Assembly (NCBI GenBank): GCA_020632795.1
Contig: JACKEV010000013.1
Location: 1-64,000 of the forward strand
DNA length: 64,000 nt
DNA from: Alphaproteobacteria bacterium
Lineage (GTDB): Bacteria; Myxococcota_A; UBA796; CAJQPC01
Direction of reading: 5' to 3'
The notes under the pieces were generated by a model. That model was not told the DNA's origin and ran no database searches. It saw only the letters and a list, made by a program, of their open reading frames with translations. The translations under genes were made by a program, and so were the position numbers. Positions 1 through 9,343 of the stretch are shown one piece after another. The stretch's first letter is position 1, and each line of letters begins with the position of its first letter.

Positions 1-879
1 GTGCGCCGGGTCGTGCTGGACAACCCCGCCGCCCACCAGGCGGTCGCCGGCCGCAGCCTGCTCTACCTGGGCAACCACCAGGTGGGGCTGGAGTCGCTGG
101 TCTTCTCCATCCTGGGGGCGGCGCTCAACGGCATGCCCACGGTGACCCTGGCCAAGATCGAGCACAAGAAGACCTGGCTGGGGCAGCTCATCCAGCGCTG
201 CTTCAGCTACCCGGGCGTCGCAGACCCCCGGCTCATCACGTTCTTCGATCGCGAGGACAAGGCCAGCCTGCCCGCCATCATCGGCGAGCTGGCCGCCGAG
301 ATGGCCGGCCCGGGGCGCAGCGTGATGGTGCACGTCGAGGGCACCCGCAGCCTGGAGTGCCGCACGCCGGTGTTGAAGATGAGCGGGGCGTTCATCGACA
401 TGGCCTTGAAGGTCAACGCCCCCATCGTGCCGGTGCGCTTCGTGGGCGGGCTGCCCCCGGAGCGCATGGAGAAGCGCATCGAGTTCCCGCTGGGCATGGG
501 CCAGCAGGACATCTGGCTGGGCGCGCCCATCCTGCCGGAGGCCCTGGCCTCGATGCCCTACGGCGAGCGCAAGAAGGTGGTCATCGCCGCGATCAACGCG
601 CTGGGCCCGCCCAACGCGACCGAGGCGCCTCTGCCCGGGGACCCCGACTTCGCCGCCCGCGTGGCCGCCTGGCAGGCCCGCACCGGCGCGAGCGAGGAGC
701 ACGCGGTGCTCTTCGAGGTCCTGCGCGAGCAGACCGACCGCGTCCCGGCCGTGGAGCGCCTGCTGGCGGCGGCCGACAGCGGGGTGCTGCGCCTGACCAA
801 CACGCCGGAGGACGCCTGGCTGGGGGTCCTGGCGGCGTGGCTGTACGGGCCGCGGGGGCCGAGGATCGAGGGGGGGTAG
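1..879 (+). CDS. PlsC-like 1-acyl-glycerol-3-phosphate acyltransferase family protein, 5' end possibly cut
   Basis: Likely a membrane-associated acyltransferase of the PlsC/LPLAT superfamily, which moves acyl chains onto lysophospholipid-type acceptors. The visible motifs are an acyltransferase block I (NHQVGLES, an H-x4-E variant of the usual NHx4D), a block III HVEGTRS and a block IV VPVRFVGG. After the catalytic region comes a C-terminal extension of roughly 90 residues that I do not recognise. The first codon of the window is GTG and in frame, but the gene may begin upstream. The true substrate cannot be told; the H-x4-E variant means it need not act on glycerol-3-phosphate. It converges on the aldolase gene. 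Confidence 0.72.
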   Translation: MRRVVLDNPAAHQAVAGRSLLYLGNHQVGLESLVFSILGAALNGMPTVTLAKIEHKKTWLGQLIQRCFSYPGVADPRLITFFDREDKASLPAIIGELAAEMAGPGRSVMVHVEGTRSLECRTPVLKMSGAFIDMALKVNAPIVPVRFVGGLPPERMEKRIEFPLGMGQQDIWLGAPILPEALASMPYGERKKVVIAAINALGPPNATEAPLPGDPDFAARVAAWQARTGASEEHAVLFEVLREQTDRVPAVERLLAAADSGVLRLTNTPEDAWLGVLAAWLYGPRGPRIEGG

Positions 880-958
880 GCTGCACAGGGATGTTGGTGG
901 CCGGTCCAGGAGGGTCGCCGATCGCTCGTGGCCCGCCGCCAACGCCCCTGACCTGCCG

Positions 959-1705
959 CTACCGGCCGAACCGCCTCAAGGCGTCCGCCACAACCCGCCC
1001 CGCGTCCCCGGCCGGCGCGGACGGCGCGGAGGGGTAGGACGAGGCGAGGTCCCGCACGTTGCGGGGGAACAGGCTGCGGTGCTTCGCCGCCAGGGGCTCG
1101 ACGACCTCGATCGGCAGGCGCTTGGGCCCCCCGACCTGACGCGCCACCACGAAGATGCGGCAGAGGTGCTCCAGCAGCTCCAGGCGCAGCAGGCAGGTCT
1201 CCAGGTCGGGGCCCACCGCCAGCGCCCCGTGGTTCGCCAGCATCAGCACGTCGGCGCGGGCCAGGGCGTCGGCGATCGCGGCGTCGTTCTGGCCGGGCAG
1301 GCCGAAGGGCACCAGGGGGATCTCCGGGCCCAGGGAGACCACCGGCTCGGCCATGAAGGGCTCGCCCAGCGCGACCCCGGCGACGGCCAGCCCGGTGGCG
1401 GTGGGGGGATGGGCGTGCACGACCGCCTGCACGTCGCCCCGGGCGCGGTAGGCCGCGGCGTGCAGCTTGAACTCGGAGAACGCCCCCCGGGTGCCCGCCA
1501 GCTTCTTGCCGTCGAGGTCCACCACGATGAGGGACTCGGGCGTGACCGCGCCCTTGGACACCGACGTGGGGGTGGCCACGTAGCGCCCCTCGCCCAGCGC
1601 CGCGGTGACGTTGCCGTCGTGGTTGGCCACCCAGCCGCGGGCGTGGAGGGCGTGGGCGGTGGACACCAGGTCGGCGCGCAGGGTCTCCTCAGGGGGCACG
1701 GACAT
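959..1705 (-). CDS. class II aldolase/adducin-family protein
   Basis: Predicted zinc-dependent class II aldolase/adducin-fold enzyme, the family of L-fuculose-phosphate aldolase and related sugar-phosphate enzymes. Family-like features are the HAHPPTATGLAV segment with metal-binding histidines in the middle and the LANHGALAVG segment near residue 160. The length of about 248 residues is normal. The ATG at 1705 follows a strong AGGAGG-type site; a GTG one codon earlier would give a 4-bp overlap with the upstream gene. The stop of the upstream gene touches this start, so the two are probably translationally coupled. The substrate is unknown. Confidence 0.75.
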   Translation of the reverse strand: MSVPPEETLRADLVSTAHALHARGWVANHDGNVTAALGEGRYVATPTSVSKGAVTPESLIVVDLDGKKLAGTRGAFSEFKLHAAAYRARGDVQAVVHAHPPTATGLAVAGVALGEPFMAEPVVSLGPEIPLVPFGLPGQNDAAIADALARADVLMLANHGALAVGPDLETCLLRLELLEHLCRIFVVARQVGGPKRLPIEVVEPLAAKHRSLFPRNVRDLASSYPSAPSAPAGDAGRVVADALRRFGR

Positions 1706-2325
1706 CACTCCTCCTCCAGCTCGTCATCTGCGGGCGCGCGGCGCGCCCCGGGGAACTCGACGACGTTGTCCGGCTCGGCGTCGGGGGGGTGGCGCAGCTC
1801 CTCGGCGACCTTGTGCAGTCGGTCCCCCAGGGCGTCCAGCGCCGAGGCCATCTCCGGAGAGCGGACCAGGGCGCGCAGGCGTCCGCCCAGGTCGCGCAGG
1901 GTCTCGTCCAGCGCGGGCGTGGGGTCCTCCTCCTCGGGGTCGATTCTGGGGCGGAAGCGCGCCCGCACCGCGTCGGGATCGGTGACCAGGGCCCCGGGGG
2001 CCAGGCCCAGCAGGTCCCCCAGGGACTCGGGCAGCACGCCATCGAGGTCGCTGTTGGCCCGCCCGGCCAGCCGCCGCAGCGCGTCCCGGGCGTCGCTGTA
2101 GACCGCCTCGATGCGCTGGCCCAGAGCGTCGGTCGCCTCCTGCCGGGAGATTTCGAAGGGCTGCACCGCGTCGGGATCCACCGCGCGCCCCGGGCCGTTG
2201 AGGCGGCGCAGGGCCAGCTGCCCGTCGGGCAGATCGGCCTCCGTGGGGATGGCGAAGAAGCGCTGGCGGTCGACCGTGAACCAGATCCCGGGCGTGTCGG
2301 GCGGGGATGCGTCGGACTTCGGCAC
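1705..2325 (-). CDS. conserved-looking protein of unknown function, coupled to the aldolase gene
   Basis: I do not recognise this 206-residue protein. The N-terminus contains a compact segment around GIWFTVDRQRFFAIPTEADL that looks like a small beta-rich unit, and the rest is acidic and predicted helical. I choose GTG at 2325 because AGGAG lies at 2331-2335. The open frame continues to 2415, but that part has no ribosome-binding site and would overlap the divergent promoter region. The stop overlaps the aldolase start, implying an operon. No signal peptide or membrane segment is visible. Confidence 0.6.
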   Translation of the reverse strand: MPKSDASPPDTPGIWFTVDRQRFFAIPTEADLPDGQLALRRLNGPGRAVDPDAVQPFEISRQEATDALGQRIEAVYSDARDALRRLAGRANSDLDGVLPESLGDLLGLAPGALVTDPDAVRARFRPRIDPEEEDPTPALDETLRDLGGRLRALVRSPEMASALDALGDRLHKVAEELRHPPDAEPDNVVEFPGARRAPADDELEEE

Positions 2326-2413
2326 GAGACCTCCTGGGACGCGAGCGGCTGGAGGGGGGCAACATATCCCAGGCTCGCCGGGCCGGGATAGGGGAGCTTG
2401 GGAGGTCGTGGAC

Positions 2414-4183
2414 ATGACCGGGCTCTTGCGTCGTCACCCGATCCCGCTGGCGGTGCTGGTGAGCCTGCTGCTGTGCCTGCCCACGATGGGCATGCCCCTT
2501 TGGTCCGACGATCACACCCACCTGCTCATGATCGAGGACTGGCTGGGCTTGCGCGAGCCGGCTGCGTACACGCTCCAGGGGCAGACCGATCCCTTGGGGC
2601 TGCTCAACCTCTTCCAGTTCTTCGTCATGCCCCGCGAGCAGTTCGCGGCGGACGTCGCGGCGGGGGCGCTGCCCTGGTGGGCGGACCCCGACCTGAGCCT
2701 GGGCTTCTGGCGCCCGCTGCCCAGCTTCCTGGAGCTGATGGACTACCGCCTGTTCGGGCTCGCCCCACTGGGCTACCACGTCCACTCCATGCTCTGGCAC
2801 CTCGCGCTGGTGGGGGCGGTGGGGCTGCTCCACCGCCGCGCGCTGCCCGCGGCCGGCGCGCTGGCGACCCTGCTGTACGCCATGGACGACGCCCGCTGGC
2901 TGCCGATGGCCTGGCTGGCCAACCGCAACGCCCTCATCGCGGCGGTGCCCGCGCTCCTGGGGCTGGCCGCGCACCTGCGCTGGCGCGAGGACGGCTGGCG
3001 GCCCGGGGCGCTGTTGGGTCCGCTGGGGGTCGCGGTGGGCCTCACCGGCGGCGAGGCGGCGGTGGGCAGCTTCGCGTACTTCTTCGCCTACGAGGCGTTC
3101 GCCGCACCGGGCGCGCCGCGTCGCCGGGGCCTCGCGCTGGCCCCCTTCGTGGTCCTGGGGGGCGCCTGGGCTGTGGCCTACAAGACGATGGGGTATGGCT
3201 CCTCCGGATCGGGCCTCTACATCGACCCGGTGGGGGAGCCAGCGGCCTACCTCGCCGCGGCGGGGGAGCGGGCGCCGATCCTGGTGGGCGCGATGCTCGG
3301 GATGTTGCCCTCCGAGGCGTCCACGGCGGTGCCGGCGCTGATCCCGGTGGCCGTGGCGCTGGGCCTGCTGGCGGCGGGCGTGGTCGGGGCGATGCTGAAC
3401 GCCGCCTGGCCGGAGCTGCCGGAGGAGACCCGCCGGGGCCTGCGCTGGCTGGGCCCCGGCGCGGTGCTGGCGCTCGCGCCCATCCTGGCGACCTTCCCGC
3501 TGGACCGGCTGCTGCTGCTGCCTGGCATCGGCGGCAGCGCGGTGATCGCGGTGGCCCTGCGCTGGGCCTGGCGGCGGCCCCGCTCCCGCGTCCGGCAGGG
3601 GCTGGGGGTGGCCGGCGTGCTGCTCCACGTCGTGCTGCCCCTGCCGATGTGGGTGGGCTTCCCGATGCTCTTCTCCACCGAGAACGACAAGCTCGACGCC
3701 CTGCGGGCCTCGGCCTTCCCGGAGCCCGAGGCGCTGACCGACAAGGACGTCGTGGTGCTGGTCGCCTCGGACATCACCATCGTGATGTACATGCCGGCCT
3801 GGGGGCTCCTGCACGACGCCCCCGAGCCCGGCAGCTATCAGATCCTCTCGGCGGTGCCCCGGGACCACCGGATCACCCGGACGGCGCCCGACCGCCTGGA
3901 GCTTGAGATCCTCGACGGCGGGCTGTTCGACGGCATGATGACGAAGCTGACCCGCAGCCCCGGCCGCCCCTTCGCGGTGGGGGACGTGGTCGAGCAGCGC
4001 GGCGCGACCATCGAGGTGCTGGAGGTCGGCCCCCGCGGCCCCACCCGGCTGGGGGTGACCCTGCGCGGCGAGCGCGAGGTGTACCCCATCGCCTGGGTGG
4101 ACGGCGCGCTGGTGCCGGTGGCGCTGCCTGAGGTGGGGGCGTCGATGCTCATCCCCTGGACCCCGGGGCCGATGGGTCTCTGA
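2414..4183 (+). CDS. polytopic membrane protein, GT-C glycosyltransferase-like
   Basis: An integral membrane protein of 589 residues with many hydrophobic segments. The first begins at the N-terminus, and the first outside loop contains WSDDH, the acidic pair expected in GT-C glycosyltransferases (PMT/ArnT-like). The repeated WLANRNALIAA-type region also recalls PMT-like proteins. The C-terminal ~130 residues are soluble and beta-rich. ATG at 2414 follows GGAGG at 2401-2405. It is divergent from the aldolase pair, sharing an 88-bp promoter region. A role in transferring sugar from a polyprenyl carrier is inference; the family fit is weak apart from the DD loop. Confidence 0.55.
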   Translation: MTGLLRRHPIPLAVLVSLLLCLPTMGMPLWSDDHTHLLMIEDWLGLREPAAYTLQGQTDPLGLLNLFQFFVMPREQFAADVAAGALPWWADPDLSLGFWRPLPSFLELMDYRLFGLAPLGYHVHSMLWHLALVGAVGLLHRRALPAAGALATLLYAMDDARWLPMAWLANRNALIAAVPALLGLAAHLRWREDGWRPGALLGPLGVAVGLTGGEAAVGSFAYFFAYEAFAAPGAPRRRGLALAPFVVLGGAWAVAYKTMGYGSSGSGLYIDPVGEPAAYLAAAGERAPILVGAMLGMLPSEASTAVPALIPVAVALGLLAAGVVGAMLNAAWPELPEETRRGLRWLGPGAVLALAPILATFPLDRLLLLPGIGGSAVIAVALRWAWRRPRSRVRQGLGVAGVLLHVVLPLPMWVGFPMLFSTENDKLDALRASAFPEPEALTDKDVVVLVASDITIVMYMPAWGLLHDAPEPGSYQILSAVPRDHRITRTAPDRLELEILDGGLFDGMMTKLTRSPGRPFAVGDVVEQRGATIEVLEVGPRGPTRLGVTLRGEREVYPIAWVDGALVPVALPEVGASMLIPWTPGPMGL

Positions 4184-4199
4184 CCGCGATGGTCGCTGG

Positions 4200-5291
4200 T
4201 CAGGGGCTGACCTCGGCCTCGAACAGGCCAGAGGGCCGCCCCGAGACCAGCCAGGCCGCCGCGTCGGGGTCGTCGTCCAGGGCGGCGCGCAGGAAGGCGA
4301 GCGTCGCCGACCGGGTCGCGGAGCGCGCGATCTCAGGCCCGAGGTAGGTGAAGGTCTCGCCCTCGTGGGTCTGCCGCTCGTCCTCGCCGCAGCCGGGCAT
4401 GAAGGCGTCGACGAGCCCGCACAGGTCGCTGAGCGACCAGTGCCCCGCGTCCAGCAGCTCCAGCTTCCAGGCCGGGCCGGGGGCCTCGGCGAAGTTCTGG
4501 CGGATCAGCTCGTTGCCCAGCTCGGTGATGGAGTTGTCCTCGGTGGCGACCAGGAAGCCCAGGGGCTGGGTGAGCGTGGTGATGTCCACGTCGCCCAGCA
4601 GCGGGTTGTCCATCGGGGCGGCGTGGGCCATCGCGGCGGCGATGCGGCCGTCCTGCTGCGCCAGGGTGCCGACGGTGACCGCCCCGAAGCTGTGTCCCAC
4701 CGCCGCGATCCGGGTGGCGTCGATGGACAGGCCGTCGGGCAGCGCGACGCGCCCGTCCAGCACCCCGTCCAGAGCCGCGGACAGGTCGCCGACCCGCAGG
4801 GCCAGGGTGTCGTCGTTCAGCGGCAGGTTGGTCTCATCCAGCGCGTCGAACAGGGTGTTGCCGGTGTGGTCGACGGCCACCACCACGTAGCCGTGGCTGG
4901 CCAGGAAGGCGCTGACCGTGGCCCCCGAGATGGCGAGGCACTCGTGACAGTGGGAGTAGAGCACCAGCGGAGCCTCGACCGGCGCGGCCGGGGCGTCTGA
5001 GACGGCGGCGACGGCCTGGGTGGGGCAGTCCGGTGGGGCGTCCTCCAGCAGCAGGGCGAAGCGGCTGGCGTCCTCGGGGAGCAGGGCGGGGGTGGGCGTG
5101 AAGCTGCTGCTGGCCTGCTGCGGGTACCACAGGTGGACCTGGACGGTGCGGTCGCCCCAGCTCAGCGCCTGCGTCGCGTGGCCAGCCCAGTAGGGGCCTT
5201 GCGCTTCGAACTGGTCGAGGTCCGGCTCGGGGGGCGCGGTGTCGACGGCGTCCTTGGCGGTGCAGGCGGCGAGCGCCAGGGCGAGGATCAT
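4200..5291 (-). CDS. alpha/beta-hydrolase lipoprotein, PAF-acetylhydrolase/dienelactone-hydrolase-like
   Basis: A 363-residue exported lipoprotein whose lipobox is LALAAC near residue 9. The catalytic features of an alpha/beta hydrolase are visible: an oxyanion-region SHCHECLAISG, the nucleophile elbow GHSFGA, an acid in the VATEDNS segment and a histidine in DAGHWSLSD. This order resembles the platelet-activating-factor acetylhydrolase/dienelactone hydrolase group, so an ester substrate is likely. Its ATG overlaps the stop of the FHA gene by four bases, so the PhoH, FHA and hydrolase genes may form one transcript. Confidence 0.7.
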   Translation of the reverse strand: MILALALAACTAKDAVDTAPPEPDLDQFEAQGPYWAGHATQALSWGDRTVQVHLWYPQQASSSFTPTPALLPEDASRFALLLEDAPPDCPTQAVAAVSDAPAAPVEAPLVLYSHCHECLAISGATVSAFLASHGYVVVAVDHTGNTLFDALDETNLPLNDDTLALRVGDLSAALDGVLDGRVALPDGLSIDATRIAAVGHSFGAVTVGTLAQQDGRIAAAMAHAAPMDNPLLGDVDITTLTQPLGFLVATEDNSITELGNELIRQNFAEAPGPAWKLELLDAGHWSLSDLCGLVDAFMPGCGEDERQTHEGETFTYLGPEIARSATRSATLAFLRAALDDDPDAAAWLVSGRPSGLFEAEVSP

Positions 5292-5596
5292 CCGCCCTTG
5301 GGTGGGCCGTCGTCGACCAGCCGGTAGCGGATCTGGAAGTGCCCGAAGGCGATCCAGTCCCCCTCCTCCAGGGGGTGCCAGGTGCCCGTCTCGACGACCT
5401 CGTCGTTGATCAGGGTGCCGTTGCTGCTCTCGAGGTCGCGCAGCTCCCAGTGATCCCCGGACCAGCGGATCTCGGCGTGGTTGGCCGAGACCTCACGGTA
5501 GGCGAGCCGTAGGGCGCAGTCATCGCCCCGACCGACGGAGGTGACCGACTGGAGGGGGATCTTGAAGCCGACGCCGTTTGCGCTGATTCTTCCCAT
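5288..5596 (-). CDS. stand-alone FHA-domain protein
   Basis: A 102-residue protein made almost entirely of one forkhead-associated domain, which binds phosphothreonine peptides. Diagnostic residues are VGRGDDCALRL, the SANHAEI segment and LESSNGTLIN, in the usual order. There is no second domain and no export signal, so it probably acts as a cytoplasmic reader for one of the Ser/Thr kinases in this genome. It lies between the PhoH-family gene and a lipoprotein hydrolase, with a four-base overlap to the latter. Confidence 0.85.
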   Translation of the reverse strand: MGRISANGVGFKIPLQSVTSVGRGDDCALRLAYREVSANHAEIRWSGDHWELRDLESSNGTLINDEVVETGTWHPLEEGDWIAFGHFQIRYRLVDDGPPKGG

Positions 5597-5629
5597 GGCC
5601 CGAGCCCTCTAACACGTTTCCTGTCAGGC

Positions 5630-6988
5630 TCACAGCAGGTCAGCGGCGAGCTCGGCCAGCCGGGAGCGCTCGCCCTTGCGCAGCGTGACGTGACCGGCCT
5701 CCTTGCGGTGCTTGAAGCGCTCGATCACGTAGGTGAGCCCGTTGGAGGTGGCGTCCACGTAGGGGTTGTCAATCTGTTGTGGATCCCCGGTGAGGACGAT
5801 CTTCGTGCCCTCGCCCGCCCGGGTGAGCACGGTCTTGACCTCGTGGGGGGTGAGGTTCTGGGCCTCGTCCACGATGAGGTACTGGCGGGGCAGGGAGCGC
5901 CCCCGGATGTAGGTCAGCGGCTCGACCTCGATGACGCCCTGGTCGATGAGGGGCTGGTAGCTGGGGGGCGCCCCGCGCCGGCGGTCGGCGTCGTCGGCGC
6001 TGCCGATGAGCAGCTCCAGGTTGTCGAAGATCGGCTTCATCCAGGGGTTGAGCTTCTCGGAGATGTCGCCGGGCAGGAAGCCCAGGTCGCGGCCCAGGGG
6101 GAAGATGGGCCGGCTGACCACGAGGCGGCGGAAGAGGTGCTCGTCGGCGACGAGCTGGAGGCCGCAGGCGATTGCCAGCAGGGTCTTGCCCGTCCCCGCC
6201 ACGCCGTCGAGGGTCACCAGGCTGATGTCCTCGTCCAGCAGGAGATCGAGGGCGAAGCGCTGCTCCTTGTTGCGGGGGCGAATGCCCCAGATGCCCTTCT
6301 TGAACTCGTCGACCAGCCGCAGGCGGTCGCCCGCGAACCGGGCCAGCGCGCTGTGCTTGGGGTCCTCCTGGCTGCGCAGGATGGCGAACTGGTTGGGGTT
6401 CAGCTCGATCCCGTCGGGCTGGAAGGGCAGCACGCCGTTGCTGTAGATCTCGCCGATCTGCGCGCCGGGCACGTCGAGGTCGGCCACGCCGCTGTAGTGC
6501 TCGTCCATCGAGACGTGGGCGTGCTCGTAGTCCTCGGCGGAGATGCCCAGCGCGTCGGCCTTGATGCGCATGTTGGTGTCGCGGGTGACCATCACCACCT
6601 CGGCGCGCCCGCCGTGCCGGGTCAGGGTCAGGGCGGTGGCCAGGATGGTGTTGTCGTTGGACTGCGGGCCGAAGGACGGGGGCAGCACGGCGTCGGTGCT
6701 GGGCAGCAGCACCCGCAGCAGCCCGCCGCCGGACAGGTCCACGCCCCGGGACAGGCTGCCCTGCCGGCGCAGCGCGTCGAGCTGGCGGCTCACGAGGCGG
6801 GCGTTTCGGCCGGTCTCGTTGAGGTCCTTCTTGAACCGGTCGATCTCCTCGATGACCGTGATGGGGATGACCAGCTCGTGCTCGTCGAACACGTTCAGGG
6901 CGTTGGGATCGTAGAGCAGGACGTTGGTGTCGAGCACGAAGGTCTTGCGGCCGTCGTGCAGCGGAGACTCGGCGGAGGGGTCGATCAT
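5630..6988 (-). CDS. PIN-domain/PhoH-like ATPase fusion
   Basis: A 452-residue protein of the PIN-PhoH (YlaK-like) family. The N-terminal half is a PIN nuclease-like domain starting with FVLDTNVLLYDP and containing conserved acidic residues, including MVTRDTNMRIKA. The C-terminal half is a PhoH P-loop ATPase with Walker A GVAGTGKT, Walker B LIVDEAQNL and the TGDPQQID motif. The family is linked to RNA metabolism in mycobacteria. ATG at 6988 begins about 13 residues before the PIN core. Length and domain order are normal. Confidence 0.88.
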   Translation of the reverse strand: MIDPSAESPLHDGRKTFVLDTNVLLYDPNALNVFDEHELVIPITVIEEIDRFKKDLNETGRNARLVSRQLDALRRQGSLSRGVDLSGGGLLRVLLPSTDAVLPPSFGPQSNDNTILATALTLTRHGGRAEVVMVTRDTNMRIKADALGISAEDYEHAHVSMDEHYSGVADLDVPGAQIGEIYSNGVLPFQPDGIELNPNQFAILRSQEDPKHSALARFAGDRLRLVDEFKKGIWGIRPRNKEQRFALDLLLDEDISLVTLDGVAGTGKTLLAIACGLQLVADEHLFRRLVVSRPIFPLGRDLGFLPGDISEKLNPWMKPIFDNLELLIGSADDADRRRGAPPSYQPLIDQGVIEVEPLTYIRGRSLPRQYLIVDEAQNLTPHEVKTVLTRAGEGTKIVLTGDPQQIDNPYVDATSNGLTYVIERFKHRKEAGHVTLRKGERSRLAELAADLL

Positions 6989-7039
6989 CGGGTCCTCAGC
7001 AGGGGTTCAGCGGCGGCGTCGTCTTGCCTCCCCCGGCCG

Positions 7040-9343
7040 TTAACCTGCTGGATCCGGTGGGGCCTCCGGGATCGTGATGGCGACCTCCGCGCTGGCCACC
7101 GCCGTGCCGTCCACGCCCCGGGCGACGACGCGGTAGTGCCAGGTCTCGCCGGGCGCGACGTCCCGGTCCACCCGGTGGCTCACGCACATCTCGCCGGGGA
7201 ACCACGCCTTCGCCCACAGGACCTCGGCCTCCGACCACGGCGCGTCCCCGGGGCGCCGCTCGACGCGCCACTGGTTGACGCCCTCCGGGAAGCGCCAGCG
7301 CAGCTCGACGCCGCCGGCCTCCGCGTCCCAGCGCGCGGCCTCGAACACCGGCGCGGCCACCGGTACCCCGCTGGGCCCCAGCGCGGTGGGGTCCGCCCAG
7401 GGGGAGGTCGCCCCGGCCGCGCTGACCGTGCGGGCGCGGTAGAGCAGCCGCCGATCGGCGGGGGCCTCCGGATCCACCGCCGTGCAGCTCGCCTTCTGGC
7501 AGCGCAGCGGGTCGACGGCGAGATCGGTCCAGGTCGCGCCGCCGTCGGCCGAGCGCTGGACCTCCGCGCCCATCTCCGGGCGGTCCCGGAGCATCCACAG
7601 GGTCACCTCGGCGCCCTCCTTCCGGATCGGCGGGCACAGCTTGGGGGCCTCGAGCGGCGTCGGGCGTTCGGTCGGCACGAGCAGCACGCAGAAGTCACCC
7701 TCCGCGGGCTCGCCCCGGTGGTTGCGGCTCTCCAGGCAGTACATCATGAAGTGCGTGCGGGAGGGCGTCAGGTCGACGACCTGCTGCGCGCTGGCGGGGA
7801 CCGGCCCGCTGTCCCAGTCCGGTGGGGCCGCGCAGCCCTGCTCGGGGATTCCCTCGTCGGGCCACTGGGAGGAGGACCGCCACCGCCCGCGCAGGCGCTC
7901 CGGGCTGGTGCCGAGGAGCCGGGGGCCCTGGAGGCTGGCGAGCAGCGCGGCCTCGGCCTCGTCGGTCCAGGCGCGGCACCGTTGGAGCCGGACGGTGGCC
8001 TCGGGGTCGAGCCCTGCCCAGGACAGCGTGGCCTGCGCCCCGCCCGGCGCCCAGCTCGCCGTGAACCGTCGGGGCAGCGCGGCCGGGGTGTCCGCGGCGG
8101 GGACCGTGTACGGCGCGCTGGCCTGCAGCAGGGTGCCGTCGGTCAGCCGGCCGACGACGCGGTAGTGGACCGGGCGATACGGGTCGAGCCCGGGGGTGGC
8201 GTCCAGCCAGCGGTGGCCGTCGGTGAAGACGCCGTCGAAGTCCCGGACCATCATCCAGGTCTCCCCATCCAGGGAGCGCTCGATGCGGGCCTCCACCGGC
8301 AGCGGCGCCCACCAGCCGACCTGCACGCCCACGCGCTCCGGGGACCAGCGGCCGGCGCCGTGGGTGGCGTACCCCCCGTTGACCGTGTCGTTCCGCGTCG
8401 GCCAGGCGTGGATCATCCTCACGGTGAGGCCCTCGAAGAGGTCGAGCGGCACGGTCACCGGGTCCTCCACGGGCCGATGGCTGCCGTCACCGGGGTGCAG
8501 CGTCAGGCGCCAGGTCCCGGGGTGGGGGACACGCAGCGTCTCGGGCAATGCCCACAGGGGGCAGACCTGCTCGGGGTTCCAGCGCCCGTCGGGCTCCTGA
8601 GGTTGGAGGCAGAGGGTCGCCCCGGAGACGCCCTCGGGCGGGACAAGCTCCACCCGGGCCTCACCAGGCTCCAGCACCCATCGGTGCGTCGGGGTGGCCC
8701 CCTCGGTGTGCAGGCCGTGGACGGGCCAGCGCGGGATCGGCATGAGCGGGGCGTCCGGCTGGGCCAGGCTGTCGAAGGGGAAGGGGTCGACGGCGAGCGC
8801 GTCGTCCCAGGGTCGGACGACCAGGGTGGCGGTCTCGTCGGTGGGCAGATCGCAGGCCTCCGCCTCGAAGACGCTCGTGGGGGCCAGGGGCGCGCCGTCG
8901 AGGACAGCGAAAGCGCTGCTGGGGGGGCGGAGTTCGGTCCACCGCCAGTCCAGGGTCGAGCAGGTCGTATCCCACCGCAGCCCGGGCACGTAGGGGGCGC
9001 CCAGAGGTTCCCCGCCGGGGTCGACCCGCGCGGCGCTCCACGCGCTCCAGGTCTCGCCGTCGGACCAGCGCAGCCGGACCCAGCGCAGGCCGTCGGGGGC
9101 GGGCTCGCGCAGGCCGCTGATCCCGGGGCCGTCGCGCAGGGGGGTCCAGGCGGTGTCTCCGGGGGCGACGACCTCCAGCCGCACCCGGGTCGCCTCCGGG
9201 GGGAGGCGCCAGCGCAGGGCGAGGGCGCCCTGGTCCAGGGAGACCTCCAGCGGAATGGACGGCAAGGATGCCGATGGCGTCGACGTCTCGGAAGACGCCG
9301 CGGCGGCGCAGCCCGCGAGCAGCGCCAGCACCAGCCGCCTCAC
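7040..9343 (-). CDS. large fibronectin-III-like lipoprotein, second of a tandem paralogous pair
   Basis: A 767-residue predicted outer-surface lipoprotein (LVLALLAGC lipobox). It carries repeated beta-sandwich-like units with VRLRWSDG, YRARTVSAAGATSPWA and TWHYRVVARG segments that look like fibronectin type III modules. No catalytic motif is visible. The start GTG at 9343 overlaps the stop of the neighbouring paralog by four bases (GTGA). The open frame continues far upstream, but only antisense-like composition lies there. It shares order and wording of motifs with the 9340-11631 protein along its whole length, so the pair arose by tandem duplication. Confidence 0.72.
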   Translation of the reverse strand: MRRLVLALLAGCAAAASSETSTPSASLPSIPLEVSLDQGALALRWRLPPEATRVRLEVVAPGDTAWTPLRDGPGISGLREPAPDGLRWVRLRWSDGETWSAWSAARVDPGGEPLGAPYVPGLRWDTTCSTLDWRWTELRPPSSAFAVLDGAPLAPTSVFEAEACDLPTDETATLVVRPWDDALAVDPFPFDSLAQPDAPLMPIPRWPVHGLHTEGATPTHRWVLEPGEARVELVPPEGVSGATLCLQPQEPDGRWNPEQVCPLWALPETLRVPHPGTWRLTLHPGDGSHRPVEDPVTVPLDLFEGLTVRMIHAWPTRNDTVNGGYATHGAGRWSPERVGVQVGWWAPLPVEARIERSLDGETWMMVRDFDGVFTDGHRWLDATPGLDPYRPVHYRVVGRLTDGTLLQASAPYTVPAADTPAALPRRFTASWAPGGAQATLSWAGLDPEATVRLQRCRAWTDEAEAALLASLQGPRLLGTSPERLRGRWRSSSQWPDEGIPEQGCAAPPDWDSGPVPASAQQVVDLTPSRTHFMMYCLESRNHRGEPAEGDFCVLLVPTERPTPLEAPKLCPPIRKEGAEVTLWMLRDRPEMGAEVQRSADGGATWTDLAVDPLRCQKASCTAVDPEAPADRRLLYRARTVSAAGATSPWADPTALGPSGVPVAAPVFEAARWDAEAGGVELRWRFPEGVNQWRVERRPGDAPWSEAEVLWAKAWFPGEMCVSHRVDRDVAPGETWHYRVVARGVDGTAVASAEVAITIPEAPPDPAG